Source: Pokkaliibacter sp046614695 | Lineage (GTDB): Bacteria; Pseudomonadota; Gammaproteobacteria; Pseudomonadales; Balneatricaceae | Assembly: GCF_046614695.1 (NCBI RefSeq) | Contig: NZ_JBKKHQ010000016.1 | Span: 1-64,000, forward strand | Length of the DNA: 64,000 nucleotides | Reading direction: 5' to 3' | Shown here: positions 1 to 7,975 of the stretch, one piece after another | How positions within the stretch are numbered: the stretch's first letter is position 1 | How the letters are laid out: every line of letters begins with the position of its first letter | Notes under the pieces: generated by a model | What the model saw: the letters and a program-made list of their open reading frames with translations, nothing else | Databases searched by the model: none | Told to the model about the DNA's origin: nothing | Made by a program: the position numbers and the translations under genes

Positions 1-54
1 GCGCCGATGGTAGTGTGGGGTTTCCCCATGTGAGAGTAGGTCATTGCCAGGCAT
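1..54 (+). rRNA. rrf: 5S ribosomal RNA, 3' end only
   Basis: The first bases match the conserved 3' half of bacterial 5S rRNA, including GCGCCGATGGTAGTG, the GGGG/CCCC helix, GAGAGTAGG and the closing GCCAGGC. About 65 bases of the 5' part lie outside the window. The 3' end is placed by analogy with E. coli 5S (CCAGGCAT) and may be off by a few bases. A strong hairpin follows directly, so this is the last gene of an rRNA operon transcribed rightward, with no distal tRNA. Confidence 0.93.
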
Positions 55-63
55 CCAACACCG

Positions 64-97
64 ACACCCTGATCAGAGATGGTCAGGGTGTTTTTTT
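64..97 (+). terminator. rRNA operon terminator
   Basis: A 9-bp perfect stem (ACACCCTGA / TCAGGGTGT) is followed by seven T residues ten bases after the 5S end. This is a textbook intrinsic terminator for the rRNA operon. Confidence 0.92.
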
Positions 98-167
98 ATG
101 CTTGGAAAAAGGCAAAGGCGCTTGCTGAGAACTTTTCCCTCTCCAGAGCTGTGCAGTCAAAAGTCTT

Positions 168-674
168 TTATTCCGCACTTTCCATGGTGATTTCACTGAC
201 CTGCCAGACCATCTTGCTTAGAGTATCTCTGCTTACCAGTGACGGATTGTTAGCAAGAGGATAAATCACAATTAGTGGCCCAAAATGGCGGACTGACATG
301 TACTGTCCATCACGCTTATAAGCCAGCACTGGATCGTAGTTAATGATGTCTGAGAGTGGAATGAATTGGGAGTAATTGTTCAGAGCCTCAACGGTTACGC
401 CTGAGCCTGAGCCCATATTATTTGTAAGCTCACTGAGTGGAACGCCTTCCCACTGTGAACTCTTATTAGAGTCACCCAAGTTTGGAAAATACGCTTCAAT
501 TGTTTTATGTGGCAGTCTTTCTAGATCTTCGAGCGAAAGTGCAATCTCCGGCTTTGCCAGAGGGTGAAGCGTGAGAATGACAGATTGAGTCGATGGGCTT
601 TCATCTGCACCTGCTGGTTGGCATGTGAAAAGTACAGCTGCAGATAGCAGGGATGGTAGAACGCGTGTCAGCAT
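168..674 (-). CDS. periplasmic molybdopterin-domain-like protein (paralogue 1)
   Basis: 168 residues with a signal peptide (hydrophobic residues about 5-22, likely cut near AGA/DES). The mature part resembles a shortened sulfite-oxidase-type molybdopterin-binding domain: an early beta segment, a W-x-G-V-P-L-S-E-L block near residue 76, then V-R-H-F-G-P-L-I-V-I-Y-P-L near residue 128. The second protein of this type at 57427-57936 shares this order (YKGVLLRDVL; VRHKGPLWVVFPL). No cysteine occurs in the mature domain, whereas true sulfite oxidases use a cysteine to bind molybdenum, so catalysis is doubtful. GAGG lies about 5 bases before the ATG. It converges on the rRNA operon and has no partner gene. 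The fold assignment is from recall of the family; the role is unknown. Confidence 0.72.
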   Translation of the reverse strand: MLTRVLPSLLSAAVLFTCQPAGADESPSTQSVILTLHPLAKPEIALSLEDLERLPHKTIEAYFPNLGDSNKSSQWEGVPLSELTNNMGSGSGVTVEALNNYSQFIPLSDIINYDPVLAYKRDGQYMSVRHFGPLIVIYPLANNPSLVSRDTLSKMVWQVSEITMESAE

Positions 675-843
675 CGCAACCTCTCAACATGATTCTTCGA
701 GTTGAATCATTGACAATCTTAGTTGAGAAATTATGAAAGTGATTCATTTCGCGGCAAAGATGACTTTTGCGCCTTATTGCAGCGTTTCGTATACCTGGGT
801 GATGCTTTAATGAAGTATGTCTGGATTGTAATTTCTGGTGAGC

Positions 844-1278
844 TTATTTGCCGCCCTTACGGGTAATCCAGAGCAGAACCAGCAGGCCAAGAAGCCAGGG
901 CAGAATAGAGGGCGCGATCATAAAGGTCATGAGCACCAAACCCAGCGCCATAAGGCCCATTATCAGTAGTGATGTGCCAATAATAGCAAGACCAATAAAC
1001 GCCACTCCGAAGATAAAGAAAAAGAGAGTAAAGAGCCCGCCGCCCATTGAGGCTAAAAACTTATCCCAGCCATGTAACTCCTGACCATTCACAATGACGG
1101 TTGTTTGTGAATGCAGTCCAAAAATTACCCAGCCAATAATGATCAGTGCAATGATAACCGCTACTGCAGTCCAGCGTGGAGATTGCCTGGAAGGCTCAGA
1201 GGACAAGGGCGTAATGCTCCAAAACAGTAAAGTGAACGTACAGGTTAGCACAGGCTGATTCTGAAGCGTCAACTTCAT
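844..1278 (-). CDS. small multi-pass membrane protein, unknown
   Basis: 144 residues with three or four hydrophobic stretches (about 37-55, 77-101 and 103-140), separated by a short polar segment containing the NGQELHGWDKF motif, and ending in a basic RKGGK tail. The N-terminal 35 residues are unusual for a cytoplasmic start and include another weakly hydrophobic stretch. The ATG at 1278 has a GAAGG motif 4-5 bases upstream. It is divergent from the lipoprotein esterase, with 42 bp between start codons, so the two may share a control region. I recognise no family. Confidence 0.55.
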   Translation of the reverse strand: MKLTLQNQPVLTCTFTLLFWSITPLSSEPSRQSPRWTAVAVIIALIIIGWVIFGLHSQTTVIVNGQELHGWDKFLASMGGGLFTLFFFIFGVAFIGLAIIGTSLLIMGLMALGLVLMTFMIAPSILPWLLGLLVLLWITRKGGK

Positions 1279-1320
1279 TGGCCTTCGTTCAGGAGTGGTA
1301 GAGATGATAAGGAGGTTTGG

Positions 1321-2190
1321 GTGTTTATGAAGCTGGTAGCCGGTTGTCTTGCTTTGCTTGCAGTCATCGGCGGGCTTGCTGCATGCAGCCCCGTAAAAGT
1401 GGTTAATGCCTTAACTCCTGAAGATAGCTACACCCTCTCCCAGGATGTGCCCTACGGAACAGAGTCCAGGCAAACGATGGATATCTACACGCCCGTGAAG
1501 CAGAAGCACAGTGCCGTCATCGTATTTGTTCATGGTGGTTCTTGGGCAAGTGGGGACAAGTCGCAGTATCCGTTTGTGGGTGAAGCTTTTGCCTCCCTGG
1601 GGTTTGTGACGGTGATTCCGAATTATCGGCTATATCCTGAGGGCCAATTTCCTACCTTTGAAACAGATATCGCCAGCGCTGTAGCCTCGCTACCAGATGC
1701 CCTAAAAAATAATACCTGCGCTACTCCCGGCAGAATCATTTTGGTCGGGCATTCCGCGGGAGCCCACACCGTTGGCATGCTGGTGACGAATACAGCCTAT
1801 CTTGATGACGCAGGCTTTAGTGGAGAGGTGTTGGGCTGGATTGGCATGGCGGGGCCATACGACCTTCCTTTGGAAGATCCCTTGGTGGTGGACAAGTTTC
1901 AGCATGTTCAGGGCAACGAGGCCAACCCATTAGCGCTTGCTCACGCTGATATGCCGCCGGCATTACTGCTTCATGGCTTGGACGACAGCACAGTCGGTCC
2001 TTTTCATAGTCAGCGGATGGCCAAAAAGCTCAAGGAACTTGGTGATTCGGTGGTTCTTAAGGAGTACAAAGGCACCAACCACACTCGCCTAGTCGGTGGC
2101 CTGGCCTATCCGCTACGTTTCCTTAATGATGCCTTCGTGGATTCCAAAGCATTTGTTGACTCTCTGGATGCGACGATCTCCTGCCCTTAG
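1321..2190 (+). CDS. alpha/beta-hydrolase lipoprotein (esterase/lipase type)
   Basis: 289 residues. A lipoprotein signal ends in LAAC with the lipidated Cys near residue 22, so the enzyme is probably anchored to a membrane facing the periplasm. The catalytic pattern is clear: the oxyanion motif HGGSW at 71-75, nucleophile Ser145 in GHSAG, acid Asp221 or Asp222 in HGLDD, and His254 in TNHTR. This matches the HGG-type carboxylesterase group. The GTG start at 1321 lies 5 bases after AAGGAGG; an ATG at 1327 is possible but its spacing is 11. The last codons overlap the convergent emrB-like gene by 4 bp. The substrate is unknown. Confidence 0.82.
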   Translation: MFMKLVAGCLALLAVIGGLAACSPVKVVNALTPEDSYTLSQDVPYGTESRQTMDIYTPVKQKHSAVIVFVHGGSWASGDKSQYPFVGEAFASLGFVTVIPNYRLYPEGQFPTFETDIASAVASLPDALKNNTCATPGRIILVGHSAGAHTVGMLVTNTAYLDDAGFSGEVLGWIGMAGPYDLPLEDPLVVDKFQHVQGNEANPLALAHADMPPALLLHGLDDSTVGPFHSQRMAKKLKELGDSVVLKEYKGTNHTRLVGGLAYPLRFLNDAFVDSKAFVDSLDATISCP

Positions 2191-3728
2191 TGCCCGCCTT
2201 CTGCCGGACTCACCAGATGCTGAGGCTTGGGAGCTAACCATACGGATAGCGCCGCAAAGATAAAGGTGAAAGAGGTGATCAGCATGACATCGTTGGTGGC
2301 GAGCATAACTCCCTGAGAGGAAATGAGATTATCCACCGTGTTTAGTGCTGCCTCGTAATTCATGCCACTTTGCTGTAGCTCATTCAGAATAGCGTTCCCC
2401 GGATCTGCCAAACCCACCAGCTCGGCATGCTTGGTGGTAATAGTGTTTTCCCATTCTGTGGTTACAAGTGAGGTGGCGAAAGCGCCTGACAGCGTCCTAA
2501 GGAAGTTAAGAAGCCCCGCTGCAGATGCTGTCTCCCTTTCCTCGACACTACTTAAGGCAAGTGTATTCAGTGGCATAAAGAAGAATGGCATGCCCAGCCC
2601 CATGATGAACAGCGGTAGGGCGACGTGCCAGTACGTCATGTCTGTCGTACTGAATGCGCGTATGAAAGTGAAGATACCAAGCCAGAGAATACCGAAGAAT
2701 GCGAGCTTTCGAGGGTCAAGTTTGGTAGAAAGCCCCGCAGCAAAGGGCGCTGCCATCACGGCAAGCACACCCATCCAGGCGGTGGTTTTTCCTGACCAGG
2801 TAGCGGTATAGCCCATAAAGGTCTGAAGCCACAGCGGTGTTAATACATTGGCCGCAAAGAAGGCGCCGAAGCCCAGTGCTATCGCCACCACTGAGACGCT
2901 GAAGCCTCGATGGCGAAAGACTCGCAAATCGACCACCGGGTGCGCATCTGTCAGCTCCCAGATAAGAAATGCGATAAAACCTATGACTGCGACCACGGCA
3001 AGAATGCAGATTTCCGTCGAGGCAAACCAGTCCAGATTTTTCCCCTCATCCAGCATGATCTGCAGTGCGCCAACCCAGACGATCAGTAGTACCAAACCCA
3101 CAATATCAATAGGCAGGCGCAGGGTTTTGGTCTCGTAACGCTTGACCATGCGCCAGGCCAGATAGCCGCAGGGCAGAGCAATAGGTACGTTGATCAGAAA
3201 TATAGCGGGCCAGGAAAGCGTGTCACACAGCCAGCCGCCCATAATCGGGCCAAGTATGGGCGCGGTGAGGGTTGTCATGGCCCAGAGGCCCATGGCAGCG
3301 CCAGTCTTTTCTTTGGGGAATATACGCAGCAAAAGCGTTTGCGACAGAGGCATCAAGGGGCCACCCGCCAGACCTTGAAGAACACGGGCTGCGATCAGCA
3401 TGCCCAAGGAGTCCGCCAGTCCACAGAGAGCGGAGCAGATGCCAAACATCACCATGGCTATACAGAAGACTCGAACCGTACCGAAGCGACTGGCAAACCA
3501 GCCAGTGAGTGGGACGGTAATTGCCTCGGCAACGGCATAGGATGTAATGACGTAAGTACCCTGGCTGGTGGTGGCGCTGAGACTGCCGGCAATGTGCGGA
3601 ACCGAAACGTTGGCAATCGTCATATCCAGTACCGCGATGAAGTTCGCAGTCGCTAGTAACAAAGCCGCCATCCAGAGCTGGCCGCCCTCCAATGGCTTGT
3701 CGCCAATAGCGTTGACCGTGTTACTCAT
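2187..3728 (-). CDS. emrB: DHA2-family MFS efflux permease, EmrB-like
   Basis: 513 residues with the 14-helix pattern of drug:H+ antiporter 2 proteins. Diagnostic motifs are the helix-1 signature LDMTIANVSVP, RVLQGLAGGPLMPLSQ in helix 5 and the antiporter-type GPIMGGWL. It would expel hydrophobic or uncoupler-type drugs across the inner membrane, with the adjacent EmrA-like adaptor spanning the periplasm and an outer-membrane TolC supplied from elsewhere. Its start overlaps the end of the adaptor gene by 8 bp, so the two form one operon and are probably translationally coupled. The exported compound cannot be read from the sequence. Confidence 0.92.
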   Translation of the reverse strand: MSNTVNAIGDKPLEGGQLWMAALLLATANFIAVLDMTIANVSVPHIAGSLSATTSQGTYVITSYAVAEAITVPLTGWFASRFGTVRVFCIAMVMFGICSALCGLADSLGMLIAARVLQGLAGGPLMPLSQTLLLRIFPKEKTGAAMGLWAMTTLTAPILGPIMGGWLCDTLSWPAIFLINVPIALPCGYLAWRMVKRYETKTLRLPIDIVGLVLLIVWVGALQIMLDEGKNLDWFASTEICILAVVAVIGFIAFLIWELTDAHPVVDLRVFRHRGFSVSVVAIALGFGAFFAANVLTPLWLQTFMGYTATWSGKTTAWMGVLAVMAAPFAAGLSTKLDPRKLAFFGILWLGIFTFIRAFSTTDMTYWHVALPLFIMGLGMPFFFMPLNTLALSSVEERETASAAGLLNFLRTLSGAFATSLVTTEWENTITTKHAELVGLADPGNAILNELQQSGMNYEAALNTVDNLISSQGVMLATNDVMLITSFTFIFAALSVWLAPKPQHLVSPAEGGH

Positions 3729-4893
3729 TGGAAGACGTCACGCTGGTATCGATTGTGACGGTCATTGAGAGGCCGACACGTAACGGATGTTTGGCTAATT
3801 CAGCCTCTTTCAGCTCGATGCGCACAGGCAGACGCTGTACCACCTTAATCCAGTTGCCCGTGGCATTCTGGGCAGGAATTGCGGCGAAGGCGCTGCCTGT
3901 GCCGCCGGAAAGCCCGGTAACCGTGCCGTGAAAGACCACATCGTCGCCGTAAAGGTCTGAAGTCACTGTCACGGGTTGGCCAACACGGACCTCCGGCAGT
4001 TCATCTTCCTTAAAGTTGGCATCCACGAAGATGCGGCTTACCGGAACGATCGACATGAGCGGCGTACCCGCCTGAATACGCTCTCCCACCTGCACATTGC
4101 GCTTCGCGACAATGCCATCCATGGGCGCTTTGATTGTGGTACGCTCAAGATCGAGCTTTGCCGCATCGCGTCGTGCTCTGGCCAGTTCGACTTCCGGATG
4201 AGTATCGACGCTGGTATTGCGGATCATCACCTCATTGGCCTCACGCTGTCCTTTTGAGGCTGCAACCTGCGCATCAGCCTGTGCTTTCGCGGCTTTAGCG
4301 TTGGAGAGTGCGGCCTTGGCGTTGGCAAAGGCATTTTCTGCACGGGTCAGTTCATCTCCGGAAATGGAGCCGGTGCCTTTCAGGCTTTGGCGGCGCCGAA
4401 GGTCCGTTCGCGCCCGTTCAAAGTCAGCCTCTGCCGATTCCAACTGAGCTGCTGCCTGCTGCTGACTTGCCGCAGCGGATTGCTCCTGAGCCTTGAGTGT
4501 ATCGTCATTGGCGTAATAGCCTTCAACCTTGCGGATAGCACTGGCCAGTTGTGCTTCTGCCTGAGTCAGCGCCAGTTTGGCATCGGCATCATCAATTTGA
4601 ACCAGAACATCTCCCTGATGGACCGTCTGGGTATCGCTGACATTCACCTTTGCTATGGTGCCACCGACTGCGGGAGTCACTTCGGCATTCTCGGCATGGG
4701 CGTAGGCGTTGTCGGTGGTGACGACATGCGCTCCGTGCAAATACCACCAAAGCCCATAGCCTCCGGCGGACAGAACCACGGCGCCGAGTAACAGGGTCAG
4801 TAATCGCTTGCGGGTTGCCGGGCGAGCTGTCGCATTAATACCTGACTCTTCAGGTGTATTGTTGTCGGTGTTGGAAACGTCATCGGAGGACAT
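3721..4893 (-). CDS. emrA: HlyD/EmrA-type periplasmic adaptor of efflux pump
   Basis: 390 residues: a short cytoplasmic tail, one transmembrane helix at about 31-50, a biotinyl-lipoyl half-motif (VGGTIAKVNVSDTQTVHQGD), a long Ala/Gln-rich coiled coil at about 110-230, the second lipoyl half (APMDGIVAKRNVQVGERI) and a beta-barrel domain. This is the standard membrane fusion protein layout, linking the EmrB-like permease to an outer-membrane channel. The ATG at 4893 has AGGAT upstream. It is the first gene of the emrAB operon, divergent from a TetR gene 250 bp away. Confidence 0.92.
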   Translation of the reverse strand: MSSDDVSNTDNNTPEESGINATARPATRKRLLTLLLGAVVLSAGGYGLWWYLHGAHVVTTDNAYAHAENAEVTPAVGGTIAKVNVSDTQTVHQGDVLVQIDDADAKLALTQAEAQLASAIRKVEGYYANDDTLKAQEQSAAASQQQAAAQLESAEADFERARTDLRRRQSLKGTGSISGDELTRAENAFANAKAALSNAKAAKAQADAQVAASKGQREANEVMIRNTSVDTHPEVELARARRDAAKLDLERTTIKAPMDGIVAKRNVQVGERIQAGTPLMSIVPVSRIFVDANFKEDELPEVRVGQPVTVTSDLYGDDVVFHGTVTGLSGGTGSAFAAIPAQNATGNWIKVVQRLPVRIELKEAELAKHPLRVGLSMTVTIDTSVTSSNE

Positions 4894-4955
4894 AGCAAAT
4901 CCTATGAATGCAGGGCGGCGAGCGCTTAAATACTAATCGCCACTCTTAAATCAAA

Positions 4956-5019
4956 CTGGTCGGTACAGTCTACTTTAAGTCGATGCAAAGATAATGTGGA
5001 AATTTGCAGTACTGACCAG
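4956..5019. promoter_or_regulatory. candidate TetR operator between emrAB and its regulator
   Basis: CTGGTCGGTA at 4956-4965 and TACTGACCAG at 5010-5019 form an inverted repeat with 9 of 10 positions matching. It sits in the divergent gap between the efflux operon and the TetR gene. TetR regulators normally bind such dyads next to their own gene; assignment to this regulator is inference. Confidence 0.38.
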
Positions 5020-5143
5020 AAAAGAATGTTCCTTTTTACTCTCTTCTGACAAGGACAATGTTGCCCCACTTATGTCTGGCCGGTGTTAAAGACTTTATAC
5101 GCCCGAAGGTCTGGGCAGCTTCCCGGCAGAAGAGGATGTACCC

Positions 5144-5764
5144 ATGAGAAGTAAGACCCTTGAGCGCCGTGAACATTTTTTGGACATCGCCGAGCAGCTT
5201 TTTGATCAGCAAGGCTATGAACAGGTATCAATGGCTCAGATTTCCGCCAGTGCCGGTGGCTCACGGGCAACGCTGTATTCTTACTTCCCAAAGAAGGAAG
5301 AGCTGTATCTGGAAGTATTCAGACGCATGGCGAACCGCGCAGTGGCCTCCCTGCGTGAGCAGTATGCGCAGGAAAGTGACGCCAAGGCCGCACTCTCAGC
5401 GCTTGGTAAAATGATGCTGACGCTATTGCTCTCTTCAAGATTGCTCACGGCGCGCGCGCTATTGATTGGTTCCCGGCTGGAGAGTCGTTCCAAAGAGGCT
5501 GAGGAACCATCGGATAAGCAGCCTTACCAGTATGCCTTCGAAGAAACAGACCACTTCTTTGAACAACTTTGCGATAAGGGTTTGCTGTGCGGCGGCTCGC
5601 CTCGGATACTTTCCCGACATTTTCGCGGCATGCTCGACAGTGAAGCCATGATGTACCAGCTTTTCTGTCCCCAGTCTGCGGAGCTGGAAGAGCAGGATTT
5701 GATTGTGGAGCGTGTGGTGACTGCCTTTCTTCGTGCTTATGGCAAGCAGCAGGCGCAGATATAG
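5144..5764 (+). CDS. TetR/AcrR-family transcriptional repressor
   Basis: 206 residues. The N-terminal helix-turn-helix is typical (LDIAEQLFDQQGYEQVSMAQI, then GGSRATLYSYFPKKEELYLEVF at about 37-60); the remaining helices form the ligand-binding and dimer domain. AGAGGA precedes the ATG by about 9 bases. Divergence from emrAB makes it the likely local repressor of the pump, released by a pump substrate. It ends 9 bp before a bidirectional terminator. Confidence 0.9.
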   Translation: MRSKTLERREHFLDIAEQLFDQQGYEQVSMAQISASAGGSRATLYSYFPKKEELYLEVFRRMANRAVASLREQYAQESDAKAALSALGKMMLTLLLSSRLLTARALLIGSRLESRSKEAEEPSDKQPYQYAFEETDHFFEQLCDKGLLCGGSPRILSRHFRGMLDSEAMMYQLFCPQSAELEEQDLIVERVVTAFLRAYGKQQAQI

Positions 5765-5772
5765 CCGATAAA

Positions 5773-5799
5773 AAAAGGCAGATCACTGATCTGCCTTTT
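5773..5799. terminator. bidirectional terminator between TetR gene and glycine-zipper gene
   Basis: AAAAGGCAG pairs with CTGCCTTTT around ATCACTGAT. The A-run and T-run on the two sides let it end transcripts from both convergent genes. Confidence 0.85.
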
Positions 5800-5820
5800 A
5801 CTCTGTCCTGATAAAAGTAC

Positions 5821-6363
5821 TTAGCCTTCGTTAAGCACCAGTTCCCCATTACGCACAGGGATGGTGTCACCCTGGGGTTTGTGATCCATAGTGACATGAC
5901 CGGTGCCATCGCCCAGTTTGTAGGTCACCTTGTAGCCGGTGACGACAGTTTTGCTGTCTTGAACGGTATGGCACTCACGCTCGTTGGTCGTATAGGTATC
6001 GCTGTTCTGCATGTTTTGCTGAACCTGGTTACCTGCATAACCCCCGGCGGCAGCACCAGCGATGGTGGCGAGTTTTTTACCGTTACCACCACCGACCTGA
6101 TTACCCAGCAGACCACCTGCCAGCGCACCGACGACTGTACCGGTGATGCGGTGTTGATCCTGCACGGGTTTTTGATGAGTGACGACCTTGTTTTCACAGA
6201 CCTCACGTGGGTTATTCTGCGTTTGGGTCAGTTTCTCAACGTTAGTGATCTGAGCGACGGTAGGTTGCTCTGGTTGGCTGAAATATTGGTAGCCGCCGAT
6301 GGCGCCGCCTGCGGTTACGCCGATAGCACCTACAACAATTCCGACAATCAGTGATTTATTCAT
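5821..6363 (-). CDS. glycine-zipper 2TM-domain envelope protein
   Basis: 180 residues from the ATG at 6363, which follows AAGGAGTG; a longer in-frame reading to 6558 has no supporting signal. An N-terminal hydrophobic anchor (LIVGIVVGAIGVTAGGAIGG) is followed by a polar stretch, then a glycine-zipper segment (VVGALAGGLLGNQVGGG and AGAAAGGYAGNQVQQ) at roughly 80-120, and a beta-rich C-terminal tail with two cysteines near ENK and REC. This resembles the Rick_17kDa/glycine-zipper family of outer-membrane-associated proteins. No enzymatic role is expected. Confidence 0.82.
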   Translation of the reverse strand: MNKSLIVGIVVGAIGVTAGGAIGGYQYFSQPEQPTVAQITNVEKLTQTQNNPREVCENKVVTHQKPVQDQHRITGTVVGALAGGLLGNQVGGGNGKKLATIAGAAAGGYAGNQVQQNMQNSDTYTTNERECHTVQDSKTVVTGYKVTYKLGDGTGHVTMDHKPQGDTIPVRNGELVLNEG

Positions 6364-6585
6364 TTTCCACACTCCTTTTGCTCTCCGGTTGCCACCCCGA
6401 GTACTGCTGATGCAAGTGTTTCCCTTTGCATGGCGCAGTAGAACTACCGGATGACGGTGGAGCCACAAATCCGTTTTCCATACCGATAATTCCTGCTGCG
6501 TTGGATCGCTATTCTCAAGGAGGAAAGCTGAAACTTCCTTAACAGTGCGTTTCGGCAACGCAGGATCTGTTTCAACGGGAGCGAT

Positions 6586-6610
6586 AAAAAAGGCGCCACA
6601 GAGGGCGCCT
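6586..6610 (-). terminator. terminator of the gabDT operon
   Basis: On the minus strand AGGCGCC-CTCTGT-GGCGCCT is followed by a T-run, 38 bases past the gabT stop codon. Confidence 0.85.
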
Positions 6611-6647
6611 GAAAGGGTGTCAAGAAACGTGCTGTAGCGTGGTTGGC

Positions 6648-7925
6648 TTACGCCAGTTCATCGACCAGTGCGGCCAAGAGATTCATGCCTTCATCAACAA
6701 TATCCGTTGGTGCGGTCAATGCTGGCAGGAAACGGATAACGTTGGCGCGGATGCCGCAGCTCAGCAAAATCAGGCCTCGTTTGGCCGCCTCGGCAGAAAG
6801 TGCTTTGGTCAGCTCGGCATCCGGCTGATTGATATCGCCATTGCGGATAAATTCCACGGCGATCATGGCGCCAAGGTTTCGGATATCGCCGACGCGGTCG
6901 GGATGCCTGGCCTTGATCGTATTCAGATGGCCGGTCATTTGTTCACCCAGTGACAGGGCGCGCTCACAGAGTTTCTCCTCCGCGATAACATCCAGTACCG
7001 CCAACGCTGCCGCACAAGCCACGGGCGAGCCCGCATAGGTACCGCCCAAACCACCAGGATTTGCGGCATCCATCACTTCTGCCTTGCCGACGACCGCTGA
7101 CAGTGGGAAGCCACCGGCAATCCCTTTGGCCATCGTCATGAGATCCGGCTCAATACCCGCATATTCGGTGGCAAACATTTTGCCAGTGCGGGCAAATCCG
7201 GTCTGGATTTCATCACAGATCAGCATAATGCCGTGTTCATCACAGAGGCTGCGCAGTTTCTGCAGGAAGCTTGCGGGCGCACGGTAGAAACCCCCTTCGC
7301 CCTGCACCGGTTCAATAATGATGGCGGCAACGCGTGCAGGCTCAATGTCGGTTTTAAAGCGCATGGCCAGTGCTTTAAAGGACTCTTCTTCACTCACGCC
7401 GTGCAGCGCATTCGGGTAGGGAATGCGATAGATGTCATTGGGGAAAGGCCCAAAGCCTGCTTTGTAGGGCAGCACTTTACCGGTCAGGCCCATGGTCATA
7501 TTCGTGCGACCGTGAAAGCCGCCATCAAAGGCGATAACGCCACTGCGGCCTGTGTAGGCACGGGCAATTTTTACTGCGTTCTCGACGGCTTCGGCGCCAG
7601 TGCTGACAAACATCGCCTTCTTGGGTGTGGCGCCCGGAGCAATCCTGACCAGTTTTTCAGCCAGTTCAACGACTTCCTTATAAGGTGTCACGGTCATGCA
7701 GGTGTGGGTGACTTTCTCAAGCTGTGCTTTGGCGGCGGCCATGACTTTGGGGTGACAGTGGCCGGTGTTGACCACCGCGATGCCTGCGCCGAAGTCGATA
7801 TAACGCTTGCCTTCCACGTCCCAGACTTCCGCGTTCAGGGCGCGCTCGACATAAATCGGCGCCATGTTACCCATGCCGCGTGCAATTACGGCGTCTTTGC
7901 GTTGCTGCAGTTCTGCATTAGTCAT
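6648..7925 (-). CDS. gabT: 4-aminobutyrate aminotransferase
   Basis: 425 residues from the ATG at 7925 (MTNAELQQRKD), the usual GabT length; upstream in-frame codons run into gabD and are not needed. It is a class III PLP-dependent aminotransferase: FVSTGAEAVENAVKIAR binds the cofactor phosphate, CDEIQTGFARTG contains the Asp contacting the pyridine, and the Schiff-base Lys is in TMAKGIAGGFP. It converts GABA and 2-oxoglutarate to succinate semialdehyde and glutamate. It lies downstream of gabD in the same direction with a 50-bp gap, so the pair completes GABA to succinate. Confidence 0.95.
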   Translation of the reverse strand: MTNAELQQRKDAVIARGMGNMAPIYVERALNAEVWDVEGKRYIDFGAGIAVVNTGHCHPKVMAAAKAQLEKVTHTCMTVTPYKEVVELAEKLVRIAPGATPKKAMFVSTGAEAVENAVKIARAYTGRSGVIAFDGGFHGRTNMTMGLTGKVLPYKAGFGPFPNDIYRIPYPNALHGVSEEESFKALAMRFKTDIEPARVAAIIIEPVQGEGGFYRAPASFLQKLRSLCDEHGIMLICDEIQTGFARTGKMFATEYAGIEPDLMTMAKGIAGGFPLSAVVGKAEVMDAANPGGLGGTYAGSPVACAAALAVLDVIAEEKLCERALSLGEQMTGHLNTIKARHPDRVGDIRNLGAMIAVEFIRNGDINQPDAELTKALSAEAAKRGLILLSCGIRANVIRFLPALTAPTDIVDEGMNLLAALVDELA

Positions 7926-7975
7926 TGTCTTGCTCCAGATATCGCCATCACGCGGATGGCCGGAAAGTCGTGGGC

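Noticed and set aside
5821..6558. Longer version of the glycine-zipper protein starting at 6558
   Set aside because: The added residues have no signal-peptide character and the internal ATG at 6363 has a strong ribosome site.
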